Shown: in pieces, positions 7,953 to 14,182 of the stretch
Position numbering within the stretch: position 1 is the first letter of the stretch
Layout: each line of letters begins with the position of its first letter
Virus record (IMG/VR): IMGVR_UViG_3300025128_000200
Location: 1 to 31,089 of that record
Reading direction: 5' to 3' (one strand)
DNA length: 31,089 nt
Source of the DNA: a virus
Program-made: the position numbers and the translations under genes
The notes under the pieces: model-generated
What the model saw: the letters and a program-made list of their open reading frames with translations, nothing else
What the model was told of the DNA's origin: nothing
The model's database searches: none

Positions 7953-7984
7953 AAAAAAAGGGTAACAGACTTGTTACCCTTTTT
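7953..7984. terminator. Bidirectional terminator-like hairpin
   Basis: Perfect 8-bp stem GGGTAACA (7960-7967) and TGTTACCC (7972-7979) with a GACT loop, flanked by seven A on the left and five T on the right. It is therefore terminator-like on both strands. Rightward it would end lysis-operon transcripts after they pass through the convergent small gene. Leftward it sits directly before that gene's start codon. The stem also contains GTAAC and GTTAC half sites, 6 rather than 5 bases apart compared with the operators elsewhere in the window. Confidence 0.8.
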
Positions 7985-7990
7985 GCACGC

Positions 7991-8024
7991 CCCAAATTGA
8001 GGAGCTTTTTACCCAAATTGAGGA
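7991..8024. repeat. Two direct repeats of CCCAAATTGAGGA between two terminators
   Basis: A 13-bp sequence occurs at 7991-8003 and again, identically, at 8012-8024. It lies between the terminator of the integrase operon and the bidirectional hairpin. The flanks also contain an inverted repeat, GAGCTTTTT (8002-8010) and AAAAAGCTC (8024-8032). Protein-binding sites or a duplication of a terminator flank are both possible. Confidence 0.75.
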
Positions 8025-8047
8025 AAAAGCTCTCATAAAACGAGAGC
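8024..8047 (-). terminator. Rho-independent terminator of the integrase operon
   Basis: On the minus strand the stem GCTCTC/GAGAGC with a 7-base loop is followed by five U (8024-8028). It lies 24 bases after the stop of the 208-residue gene that follows the integrase. The base of this stem overlaps an alternative inverted repeat (8002-8032), so the two structures cannot form together. Confidence 0.8.
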
Positions 8048-8070
8048 CTCCGATTACAAAATGACTCGCG

Positions 8071-8697
8071 TTATTCGTCGTCTGCGCCTGTGTATTGGCC
8101 GGCGGCGATTGATTCGGCCAACGTCAGAGGTGTGTCGAGCGGGTGGTCGCCTTGGCGCGGGTAGCGATTGTGTTGGATGAGTTCTTCGGTCTGGTTAACG
8201 GCCAACACCATGCGCGCCCACTCCACCATGTCGGGGTGCCTCAGACCTAGAATAGCGCGGTTAAAAAGCTCATCCGCGTAGAGTTTTGTCATTGTGTACC
8301 CGTCGCCACATTTTTGGAGGAGTCCAAGTTCGACGCCCATGGCGATGCAGCGGCGGACCGTTTCGCGTTTGGCTACGTCTTCGCATTCAACAGCAAATCG
8401 CGACATTGTGGCTGACCGATGTTCGATCAATACATCCTGCACTCGCCGAGCAATGAACCGATTTGTCACTGTAGCGGAGTGCCACTTTTCGATAGTGGGC
8501 GAGTCGCCGGCGATGCGATCCCATACCAGTGCGCAGCGCGTGCCAGCCGACATCAGGTATCGCCGTTGCGACCACAAAAAAGTGTGCGTCGATGGCGTTA
8601 GCTCTAAACCGCGCTTGCGGTAAAATTCGCCCCTCCTTTTGAAAGCATTGGCGATGTATTTGATGTGTTCTTTCAGATTCTTGTACTGGATCATCAT
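8071..8697 (-). CDS. Unknown protein co-transcribed with the integrase
   Basis: 208 residues. The first ATG overlaps the integrase stop (TTATGATGATC), so the two are translationally coupled; the second ATG, one codon later, is equally possible. It is basic in the first 100 residues. The central part (RETVRRCIAMGVELGLLQKC, then a GDGYTM wing-like turn) looks like a winged-helix DNA-binding fold. No catalytic motif is visible. Coupling with the integrase suggests a role in integration or its control, but that is inference. Confidence 0.6.
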   Translation of the reverse strand: MMIQYKNLKEHIKYIANAFKRRGEFYRKRGLELTPSTHTFLWSQRRYLMSAGTRCALVWDRIAGDSPTIEKWHSATVTNRFIARRVQDVLIEHRSATMSRFAVECEDVAKRETVRRCIAMGVELGLLQKCGDGYTMTKLYADELFNRAILGLRHPDMVEWARMVLAVNQTEELIQHNRYPRQGDHPLDTPLTLAESIAAGQYTGADDE

Positions 8698-9863
8698 AAC
8701 GTCTCCCCCGTTCCAAACGCATTACCCAGCTTCTCGGCGATCTCTTTCTCCATACGAGAATCTTGGAACCACCGACCATAGAATTCAGCCGTAAAGCTAA
8801 TATTCCGATGCCCCATTAGCTCGGTAATGACAGCCTCGTTGAGGTCGGTCTTAAATATTAAGACACTCGCGTAGAAGTGACGCAAATCATGCCAGTTGCA
8901 GCGTTCCACTTGCGCGGCCTTGCAAGCCTTGTGTAATCCGCGCTTGGCCCAGTTTGCATGTTCGGCGATGTTCCCTGTGCGCGTCGGAAAGACCAAGCCG
9001 CGCCCGCGCTGTTCCAGCGGCTGCCGCAATTTCCATTCGCGCAGCATATTCAAAACCGACGGCTCCAAGGTCACACGCCGCTGCCCCGCAATTGTCTTTG
9101 TGTCTCCGATCCGGCGCGTCTTCGCTTTCCGCGCCTCGACGACGCTGACAACCCCATTTTCCAGATCGACATTTTCCCACCGCAGCGCAACCTGCTCGCC
9201 TGCCCGCAGCCCGGTATAGGCGGCGAACATGATTTGCTTTTTATATTGCTGGGGCGCGGCGGCGATGATCGCCTGCATTTCCATAGGCGAGATGCGGCGT
9301 AAATTGCGCGCCCGCTTTTCGTGCTTCACGGAAATTTTGACGTGTTCCGATGGGTCTCGTTCCAGCCACTTCATTTTTACGCAATAGCGTAGAAAACGGC
9401 GGATATTTATCAGGCCCGCCTTGGCGGTCGTCAGCGATACCGTTTTTCCAGTGCGATTGTTTTTCCGACCTTTCAAAAGCGGTAGCAAATCGTCCTCAAA
9501 AATCTCGACCGTCAGGTCGGTGGTCCGTCGCGACCCGAGACGCTTTCCCCTCCAAATCAAATCGCAAAAATGGCGCGCGACAGTGCGCTCAATGTCCGAC
9601 AACTGCATCTCGCCAATGGTGCTGCCGTCGATATCCTCCTTGAGTCGTCGCCGCTGCCGGTCCATCCAAACGTCAACCGCATCATCGATGCGAGGCGCGG
9701 TCGCCGGGTCAACAAACCGGGCCGACCGCATCAGCGAGCGCTTGGTCTCAAACTCCCTTTCTGCATCTTCTTTTGTGCCGTTAAAAAGCAGGACTTTCCT
9801 CGCGCCGTTAACGAGGCCATAATCCAAGCGATACTTTCCTGGCTTGACTTCCTTGATGGGCAT
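8694..9863 (-). CDS. int: Tyrosine recombinase integrase
   Basis: 389 residues from the ATG at 9863. I preferred it to an upstream in-frame start because a strong GGAGG lies 10 bases before it and a probable operator lies in between. The N-terminal part holds an arm-type DNA-binding region followed by a SAM-like core-binding region (about residues 55-170). The catalytic domain has all expected residues: R220 in TGLRAGE, K256, H325-x-x-R328 in HDLRH, H352 in GHRN, and Y362 in FYGRW. It should catalyse site-specific integration and excision. The AT-rich region directly upstream is the likeliest attP location. Confidence 0.95.
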   Translation of the reverse strand: MPIKEVKPGKYRLDYGLVNGARKVLLFNGTKEDAEREFETKRSLMRSARFVDPATAPRIDDAVDVWMDRQRRRLKEDIDGSTIGEMQLSDIERTVARHFCDLIWRGKRLGSRRTTDLTVEIFEDDLLPLLKGRKNNRTGKTVSLTTAKAGLINIRRFLRYCVKMKWLERDPSEHVKISVKHEKRARNLRRISPMEMQAIIAAAPQQYKKQIMFAAYTGLRAGEQVALRWENVDLENGVVSVVEARKAKTRRIGDTKTIAGQRRVTLEPSVLNMLREWKLRQPLEQRGRGLVFPTRTGNIAEHANWAKRGLHKACKAAQVERCNWHDLRHFYASVLIFKTDLNEAVITELMGHRNISFTAEFYGRWFQDSRMEKEIAEKLGNAFGTGETL

Positions 9864-9878
9864 GACTCTCTCTCCTCC

Positions 9879-9893
9879 GTAACTGATCGTTAC
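9879..9893. promoter_or_regulatory. Operator-like dyad upstream of the integrase
   Basis: Perfect inverted repeat GTAAC-TGATC-GTTAC, 15 bp, directly upstream of the integrase Shine-Dalgarno sequence. An AT-rich element (TACTAT or TATATA on the minus strand, near 9895-9904) is the likely -10, so bound protein would block the start of transcription. The same GTAAC-N5-GTTAC dyad occurs at 11863-11877 and 20840-20854. Confidence 0.7.
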
Positions 9894-9989
9894 ATATATA
9901 GTACACATTACGTCAAAAGTTATGCAAAAAAATTACAAATCTAGTTAATCCTGTAATTATTTTGTAATCGCAACCTCCGACGCTCCGGG

Positions 9990-10074
9990 TAAGTTATTGT
10001 TTTGCAACGATAATATTTATTTTAGTCAGATGTTCCTGCAACATGCTCACAAGGTAAGCAAAAACAATAACTTA
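9990..10074. repeat. Long imperfect inverted repeat in the non-coding region upstream of int; candidate attP
   Basis: TAAGTTATTGTTTTGC (9990-10005) and the inverted copy GCAAAAACAATAACTTA (10058-10074) match except for one extra A, and enclose 52 bp. Inside lies a smaller dyad, ATGTT-CCTGC-AACAT (10030-10044). The whole 9909-10170 stretch is AT-rich and shows no credible gene. Long arm repeats around a centre next to an integrase gene are what an attP with arm-type sites looks like. A protein-binding region for the leftward operon is the alternative. Confidence 0.5.
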
Positions 10075-10175
10075 TTGGATTTTCTCACCTTACAGTGGAC
10101 GGCTGTGGACGTCAATACCCCCGAAAGGACGGCAGTCCCGTAAATATCATGTAATCTCGGTCTGACCCAATGCGC

Positions 10176-10209
10176 AAAAAAAGAGGAGCGCCGAAAGACA
10201 CTCCTCTTT
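10176..10209 (-). terminator. Terminator of the leftward early operon
   Basis: Stem AAAGAGGAG (10180-10188) and CTCCTCTTT (10201-10209) with a 12-base loop. On the minus strand it is followed by a run of U (A run at 10176-10182 on the plus strand). It lies about 70 bases after the last gene of the 11073-10282 operon and insulates the candidate attP region. Confidence 0.85.
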
Positions 10210-10281
10210 GCATCAATGAAGACCTTGGCCGACTATAAACCGGGGTTACGACCGGCGAGGGGGCGGCACCGCAGGACTCCT

Positions 10282-10518
10282 CTATTTGCGCGGAGCTGAT
10301 GCCCGCCGCGCTGAAAGTCCCCCTTCTTTTTTGGGAACCGTTGCCAGTAACTCGAAATGATGCTTCCCGATGCGGCGCTGCGCGGTCAGAAACACGCCGC
10401 GCTCGACGGCCTTACGCAATTCTGCGAGCGGGTTGACAGCATCTTGGAATGGGCAATCCTTGTTGTGCTTCCAATACATGCCGTTGCGCTCAGCAACTCG
10501 GAACCATCTAGTTTTCAT
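10282..10518 (-). CDS. Small basic protein, unknown, last gene of the leftward operon
   Basis: 78 residues from the ATG at 10518 (MKTRWFRV), which overlaps the end of the preceding gene by 11 bases; longer in-frame extensions upstream run into that gene and look unreal. It is strongly basic at both ends and contains MYWKHNKDCPF, with a single cysteine. I do not recognise the family. Its position in a repressor-proximal leftward operon suggests an early regulatory or anti-host role, as inference only. Confidence 0.55.
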   Translation of the reverse strand: MKTRWFRVAERNGMYWKHNKDCPFQDAVNPLAELRKAVERGVFLTAQRRIGKHHFELLATVPKKEGGLSARRASAPRK

Positions 10519-10870
10519 ATGCGACCGCCTCTGCGCCGAGGCCAACGTAGCCGGCTGCGTCATCCCAGTTGTCAGGGTTGGTCGGATCGGCAATCCGCCG
10601 CGCCATCTTCAGCCCCTCCATCGCGCTCGCCACCTGATCGGGCCGCACCGGAATTTTGAAAATCACCGACCAAATTATCGCCGTGTTCGCGAGCGTTTCC
10701 ATTGCCTCGCCGTGAACGTGATCGGTCTGCGTGATGATGTTGTGCGCGCGCATCAGGCATTCAGAGCGACGCCGACCGTCGCGCGTAATTTTCTCGCCGC
10801 TGCCGTGGCACGCGCCGCAGCGCTTCCCCGACTTTTCATATCCGTTGCCGTGGCACGCCTCGCAAATCAT
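10508..10870 (-). CDS. DUF6378-like protein with N-terminal DnaJ-type zinc motif
   Basis: 120 residues from the ATG at 10870 (ATGA overlap with the upstream gene). The N-terminus has two CxxCxGxG motifs, CEACHGNG and CGACHGSG, able to bind one zinc ion as in DnaJ cysteine-rich domains. From about residue 45 the sequence follows the pattern of the phage DUF6378 domain: TANTAIIWSVIF ... VASAMEGLKMARRI ... DNWDDAAGYVGLGAEA. This domain is widespread in phages and has no established function. The combination in one short protein is uncommon in my experience. Confidence 0.7.
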   Translation of the reverse strand: MICEACHGNGYEKSGKRCGACHGSGEKITRDGRRRSECLMRAHNIITQTDHVHGEAMETLANTAIIWSVIFKIPVRPDQVASAMEGLKMARRIADPTNPDNWDDAAGYVGLGAEAVAYEN

Positions 10871-11073
10871 GCGACTTCTCCCTTGACCGCTTTGATGATC
10901 GCGCGCGGGATCAGATACCGCCGACCGTCGCGCAGGATCGGCTGCCCGGTGCTGGCCTCGTATGGCGCGAGCGTGTTGCGCTGGAGCCACCGGTACATTT
11001 TCTTTCGATTGCCGTGGCCGAAGTCGCCGAACAGTTCGATTGCGGCTTGCTCCGGCGATAACAAATTGTCCAT
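10867..11073 (-). CDS. Excisionase-like / AlpA-like small winged-helix DNA-binding protein
   Basis: 68 residues from the ATG at 11073; a second ATG at 11079 would add two residues, and GGGG upstream is better spaced for the downstream one. The sequence fits the MerR/Xis-type small HTH layout: LLSPEQAAIELFG, then RKKMYRWLQRNTLAPYE, then a wing with GRRYLIPRAII. Such proteins bend DNA in excision or act as transcription factors. Being first in a leftward operon near integrase and repressor fits excisionase or a regulator. Confidence 0.65.
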   Translation of the reverse strand: MDNLLSPEQAAIELFGDFGHGNRKKMYRWLQRNTLAPYEASTGQPILRDGRRYLIPRAIIKAVKGEVA

Positions 11074-11084
11074 TTCCATGCCCC

Positions 11085-11134
11085 AAAGTACATAAGGATG
11101 CATCTTCTGTATAATAATGTACTTTTATAGTCAA
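11085..11134 (-). promoter_or_regulatory. Promoter of the leftward early operon with a flanking inverted repeat
   Basis: On the minus strand a -35-like TTGACT (11129-11134) and a -10-like TATACA (11108-11113) are separated by 15 bases. A 9-bp perfect inverted repeat surrounds the start region: ATGTACTTT (11117-11125, inside the spacer) and AAAGTACAT (11085-11093). It differs from the GTAAC operator, so a different regulator, perhaps the Cro-like or Xis-like protein, may act here. Confidence 0.55.
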
Positions 11135-11145
11135 CTAGCGGGCAC

Positions 11146-11174
11146 AAAAAAAATCCGCCTGCGCGGCGGATTTT
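11146..11174 (-). terminator. Terminator of the repressor gene
   Basis: Stem AATCCGCC (11152-11159) and GGCGGATT (11165-11172) with a 5-base loop. On the minus strand it is followed by a run of U (A run 11146-11153). It lies 24 bases after the repressor stop and separates the repressor transcript from the leftward operon promoter. Confidence 0.9.
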
Positions 11175-11197
11175 CGTAACGATTATGTGCAGCCGAT

Positions 11198-11803
11198 TCA
11201 GATGGCACGCACCGCCTGTATATAGTGGACAGCGCGAACATCCTGCGACGGCAGTGTGATTTCTTCGTCTGGGTTGTGCTGATGCAGCGTCAGCGTGTCG
11301 CCAGTGCGGCGCACATATTGTTTGGCAATTGCCAGCGTATCGCTGCCGCTCTCATATTGCACAACCACATAATCACCGCGCCGAGGCGGGCGGTCTGGGT
11401 TGACGATTAGCAACTCGCCAGCGAGGAATCGCGGCTCCATCGATTCCCCGTGCATCATAATAGCGTAGACGCCATCGCCATCGGCAAGGCCAGCAATATC
11501 AAGGCGATCAATCGGGTCTTGCCCGAAATTGACAACGCCGTCGCCGCCCTCTGCCTTGCCATGCACGGGGATCGTTTTCCCCGGCTGCACGACGGCCTGC
11601 GGTATGTCGCTGCCGATGCCGTCTACATAGTCGCGCGTCACGTTAAAGCGATCCGCGATGCGCTGGGACATTTCGGGCGGCGGGTTTGTTTCACCTCTAT
11701 CCCAACGGCGGAAGGTGTGGCCGGCAACGCCTAGCTGTCGAGCCAGTGCGGCTGCTGTCAATCCGGCGTCTGTTCTCAATTTTTGTACGCGATTTTTGGT
11801 CAT
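11198..11803 (-). CDS. CI-like phage repressor: HTH plus S24 (LexA-type) self-cleaving domain
   Basis: 201 residues. An N-terminal HTH_3-type domain covers about residues 4-58 (AALARQLGVAGHTFRRWDRG). A linker with a possible cleavage segment (HGKAEGGDG, residues 81-89) leads into an S24 peptidase domain with Ser121 in HGESMEP and Lys161 in TLAIAKQYV as catalytic dyad. It should maintain lysogeny and be inactivated by RecA-stimulated self-cleavage after DNA damage. It is transcribed away from a cro-like gene. No Shine-Dalgarno sequence precedes the ATG, and a -10-like TATACA lies only 9 bases upstream, which suggests a leaderless mRNA. Confidence 0.93.
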   Translation of the reverse strand: MTKNRVQKLRTDAGLTAAALARQLGVAGHTFRRWDRGETNPPPEMSQRIADRFNVTRDYVDGIGSDIPQAVVQPGKTIPVHGKAEGGDGVVNFGQDPIDRLDIAGLADGDGVYAIMMHGESMEPRFLAGELLIVNPDRPPRRGDYVVVQYESGSDTLAIAKQYVRRTGDTLTLHQHNPDEEITLPSQDVRAVHYIQAVRAI

Positions 11804-11812
11804 GTGGACGGT

Positions 11813-11840
11813 TGTATACCGGCGGTGGACACAAACGCAA
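11813..11840 (-). promoter_or_regulatory. Candidate repressor-maintenance promoter giving a leaderless mRNA
   Basis: On the minus strand TATACA (11813-11818) lies 9 bases before the repressor ATG, so transcription would begin at or within about 3 bases of the start codon. A weak -35 (TTGCGT, 11835-11840) sits 16 bases upstream. A poor -35 would fit a promoter helped by repressor bound at 11863-11877. No wet evidence is available; the call rests on spacing alone. Confidence 0.4.
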
Positions 11841-11862
11841 CAAAAAACGTCTATACATTAGT

Positions 11863-11877
11863 GTAACATATTGTTAC
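11863..11877. promoter_or_regulatory. Operator-like dyad between repressor and cro-like gene
   Basis: Perfect inverted repeat GTAAC-ATATT-GTTAC in the divergent control region. A -10-like TATACA for the rightward promoter lies just to its left (about 11852-11857), so bound repressor would cover the rightward transcription start. This is the second of three copies of GTAAC-N5-GTTAC, and it sits in the place expected for the primary operator. Confidence 0.75.
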
Positions 11878-11892
11878 GCTCCTATCGTCTCC

Positions 11893-11964
11893 CACGCGGT
11901 GTTACTCCCTTGCGCCGCGTGACTCGCGGGCGGCGTCTGTCCCGTACGCCGCCCGCTCTTTTTT
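11893..11964 (+). terminator. Structured leader of the rightward early operon: hairpin plus terminator with a competing pairing
   Basis: Hairpin 1 pairs CACGCGG (11893-11899) with CCGCGTG (11915-11921). Hairpin 2 is an 11-bp perfect stem, GCGGGCGGCGT (11926-11936) with ACGCCGCCCGC (11946-11956), followed by TCTTTTTT: a strong terminator located before the first gene of the operon. CGCCGC (11914-11919) can alternatively pair with GCGGCG (11930-11935), which would disrupt both. This looks like an attenuator or an antitermination target 13 bases before the cro-like gene. Confidence 0.75.
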
Positions 11965-11977
11965 CCCAAGGATCAAA

Positions 11978-12172
11978 ATGGACTTATCCGCGTACCTCGA
12001 AGACGAACAGATAAGCGCCGCAGAGTTTTCGCGGCGGCTCGGCGTCAGCCACGTCGCCGTCCACCATTGGGTGACCGGCGCTCGCAGACCGAATGCGCGG
12101 CATACGCTGGCAATCGAAGAACTGACGGAAGGCCGGGTGACGGCGCGCGATCTGGCGCTGGCGGCCATATGA
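11978..12172 (+). CDS. Cro-like HTH regulator
   Basis: 64 residues; AAGGA lies 9 bases upstream of the ATG. It consists of a single HTH of the YdaS/Cro type: ISAAEFSRRLGVSHVAVHHW, followed by VTGARRPNARHTLAIEELTEG. As the first gene transcribed divergently from the repressor, it is expected to oppose it and commit the phage to lytic growth. Its expression should depend both on the operator at 11863-11877 and on passage through the leader terminator. The stop overlaps the next start (ATGA). Confidence 0.85.
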   Translation: MDLSAYLEDEQISAAEFSRRLGVSHVAVHHWVTGARRPNARHTLAIEELTEGRVTARDLALAAI

Positions 12173-12513
12173 AAACAATAAAAATAAAGCGCAACCGCAA
12201 TAAGAAACGCGGATATGAACTTGAAGCCGAGACGGTCAAGTTCTGGAAGGGCAAGGGGCTGGAATGCAACCGCGTCTTTGGCAGCGGTGCATATAAAGGC
12301 CAGCTTGGCGACGAGTACGCCGGAGATTTGCTGCTCGCCGGTTTCACCGTGGAGTGCAAGCGCAAGAAAAGCGGCTTCAAATTTTTATATCAAAGCCTCG
12401 CGCAAGACGACGCCGACATGCTGGTGCTGCGAGAGGATCGAAACGAACGCCTCTATGTGATGAGTGAGGCGACCGTCGAAACAATTTTCCGACAACTCGG
12501 CCTGATTAAATGA
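12169..12513 (+). CDS. Hjc-like Holliday junction resolvase / PD-(D/E)XK nuclease
   Basis: 114 residues from the ATG at 12169 (ATGA overlap). It has a basic N-terminus (KIKRNRNKKRGYELE), then the core residues E17 or E19, D53 in YAGDLL, and E62-C-K64 in TVECKR, spaced as in small archaeal-type Hjc resolvases and phage homologues. It should cleave branched DNA during replication and recombination, resolving intermediates before packaging. The adjacent RecB/Cas4-like gene supports a recombination role. Confidence 0.75.
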   Translation: MKTIKIKRNRNKKRGYELEAETVKFWKGKGLECNRVFGSGAYKGQLGDEYAGDLLLAGFTVECKRKKSGFKFLYQSLAQDDADMLVLREDRNERLYVMSEATVETIFRQLGLIK

Positions 12514-12641
12514 TGACCTATGGACAGTGGTGCGCCGACTTGGAGCGGCGCTACGAGCGGATGCCGCGCTGGTACTGGTCAGCGGCAAAGCGACAAGACG
12601 CATATAATAAGTATACCGAGGCGGCAAAATGTCGGCGTTGA
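12510..12641 (+). CDS. Very small protein, unknown
   Basis: 43 residues from the ATG at 12510 (ATGA overlap), or 42 from the adjacent ATG at 12513. It is aromatic and basic (TYGQWCADLERRYERMPRWY). The stop lies 13 bases inside the following gene, so the unit is overlapped on both sides. That packing suggests it is translated, but the product is not recognised. Confidence 0.45.
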   Translation: MMTYGQWCADLERRYERMPRWYWSAAKRQDAYNKYTEAAKCRR

Positions 12642-13372
12642 GCGATCACGGCATTCGCCACCTGTCGCACAGTTCGATTGATCTGGCGCGTATCTGTCTC
12701 GCCCTTTGGGTGCTGCGCTACCTTTTCGGCGTCCGCGATCCAGCAAACGCCCCAATGGCGCGCGGTCTTGCCGTCGAACTTGGTTGTCAGGTTGCCCATA
12801 CCGGCGGCGAGTTCGATGACCCTGCTGAAGAAGCGCTCAGGGAATATAACAAGCGCACGGCGCTCGGCGTCGATGGTGAGGCGCGCGACAAAGAGCGCGC
12901 GAACATCAAGCCGATGGTCGAGCAATATCTATCGCTGTTCGATGGCGATCTGCCGAAGCTGGAAGGCTACCAGCGGCGCGTCGAGATCGAAATCCCGGGC
13001 GTTGATGTTCCGTGCATTGGGTTTACCGACTTCGATTTTGAAGATGCCGTGATCGATCTGAAAACGACGATGCGGCTGCCGTCTGCGATCAGCGCATCGC
13101 ACCGCAGGCAGGGCGCTATCTATCAGCGCGCCAGCGGCAACCGCGCCGTCGATTTCATCTACCTGACGCCGAAAAAATCTGTTCGCCATCGCCTCTCCGA
13201 TAGCGATCAGGATTGGCTGGAGGTTTGCGAAACCGCGCGGCGTTTAAACGCCTTCCTTGAAAAATTCAATACGAAGGAAGAAATCGCCGCCGCCGTAATT
13301 CCGAATTTCGATCACTTCTACTGGTCGTCGCCGCAGACGCGGGCGAAGGCCAAAGAGATATTCGGGTATTAA
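12629..13372 (+). CDS. RecB/Cas4-family PD-(D/E)XK exonuclease
   Basis: 247 residues. Core motifs of the PDDEXK_1 (RecB/Cas4) family are visible: D134 in IGFTDFDF, D143-L-K145 in VIDLKTT, and QGAIYQ (Q161, Y165), the QxxxY motif of this family. Residues 1-130 are the helical substrate-binding part. It is expected to resect DNA ends for phage recombination or to degrade DNA, in the same operon as the Hjc-like resolvase. No four-cysteine Fe-S motif typical of Cas4 is present, so a RecB-like phage exonuclease is the better name. Confidence 0.8.
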   Translation: MSALSDHGIRHLSHSSIDLARICLALWVLRYLFGVRDPANAPMARGLAVELGCQVAHTGGEFDDPAEEALREYNKRTALGVDGEARDKERANIKPMVEQYLSLFDGDLPKLEGYQRRVEIEIPGVDVPCIGFTDFDFEDAVIDLKTTMRLPSAISASHRRQGAIYQRASGNRAVDFIYLTPKKSVRHRLSDSDQDWLEVCETARRLNAFLEKFNTKEEIAAAVIPNFDHFYWSSPQTRAKAKEIFGY

Positions 13373-13373
13373 A

Positions 13374-13877
13374 TTGCCGCGATTAATAAAAATTCCGATC
13401 ACGTTAGCGGAAGCAAACAAGTTTGTGGCAAGGGTCCATCGCCACCACAAACCTGTCGTCGGGCACAAATTTTCCATCGGCGCAACCTACGACAACAAAA
13501 TTGTTGGCGTAGTAATAGTGGGCAGGCCGGTATCGCGGCACCGTGACGACGGTGAAACCCTTGAGGTTACAAGACTCTGCACCGACGGCACCAGAAACGC
13601 CTGCTCATTTCTATACGGTGCGGCTGCACGGGCAACTTTCGCGCTCGGATACACGCGCGTTGGTACTTACATTTTAGCGACTGAAACAGGCGCAAGTTTA
13701 CGCGCCGCCGGGTGGCGTCTTATTGGACAAACTCCCGGAAAGTCATGGTCTTCACCATCACGACCGCGCGTTGACACTCATCCGCTAGAGCCTCGATTTC
13801 TTTTTGAATTTAGCGCTACCCGGCACCGCGCTCAAGAAACTGTGCCGAAAAAAAATGGAGAAAAAGTATGCGTTTAG
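13374..13877 (+). CDS. XF1762-like phage protein (GNAT-fold related)
   Basis: 167 residues with a TTG start directly after the previous stop. The sequence follows the conserved phage/prophage XF1762 family: PITLAEANKFV, HRHHKPVVGHKFSIGA, VVIVGRPVSR, LEVTRLCTDGTRNACSFLYG, ETGASLRAAGWR, SWSSPSRPRVDTHP. The family has an acyltransferase-like layout but no established function, and it usually lies among DNA-replication genes. The C-terminal 30 residues are basic and variable. The end overlaps the next gene by 10 bases. Confidence 0.75.
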   Translation: MPRLIKIPITLAEANKFVARVHRHHKPVVGHKFSIGATYDNKIVGVVIVGRPVSRHRDDGETLEVTRLCTDGTRNACSFLYGAAARATFALGYTRVGTYILATETGASLRAAGWRLIGQTPGKSWSSPSRPRVDTHPLEPRFLFEFSATRHRAQETVPKKNGEKVCV

Positions 13878-14182
13878 ATCAGAAAAAGCGTTTCGAGATT
13901 CAGACCCTGATGGCGTCGGTCCTCGATACCAGAGACGAATACGTTGCTTACAAAGACGGCTGGTCCGATGAGACAATCGGCAAGAAATTCGACGTGTCGG
14001 CCAGCATTATTGCCAGCACTCGGACGACGACCTTCGGCAGGCTGCGGAAAAACCGCGTCAACATCTCGACGCTTACCGCGCTTACCGACCGCGTGGAGCG
14101 CCTGGAGCGGTTAATCGCCGATCTTACGGGCGTCGAAATTACTGAACAGAAGAAGAATGGAGAAGACATACATGCCGCTTAA
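13868..14182 (+). CDS. Small HTH-like protein with C-terminal coiled coil
   Basis: 104 residues from the ATG at 13868, with GGAG upstream. Residues 25-60 (YKDGWSDETIGKKFDVSASI) look like a helix-turn-helix. Residues 68-92 form a leucine-rich helix (LTDRVERLERLIADL) suited to dimerisation. It may be a transcription factor of the replication operon. No named family is recognised. It overlaps the start of the following gene by 11 bases. Confidence 0.6.
   Translation: MRLDQKKRFEIQTLMASVLDTRDEYVAYKDGWSDETIGKKFDVSASIIASTRTTTFGRLRKNRVNISTLTALTDRVERLERLIADLTGVEITEQKKNGEDIHAA

Noticed and set aside
12629-13372. Naming the RecB-like nuclease as Cas4 and linking it to CRISPR
   Set aside because: The cysteine cluster of Cas4 is missing and there is no CRISPR array or other cas gene in the window.
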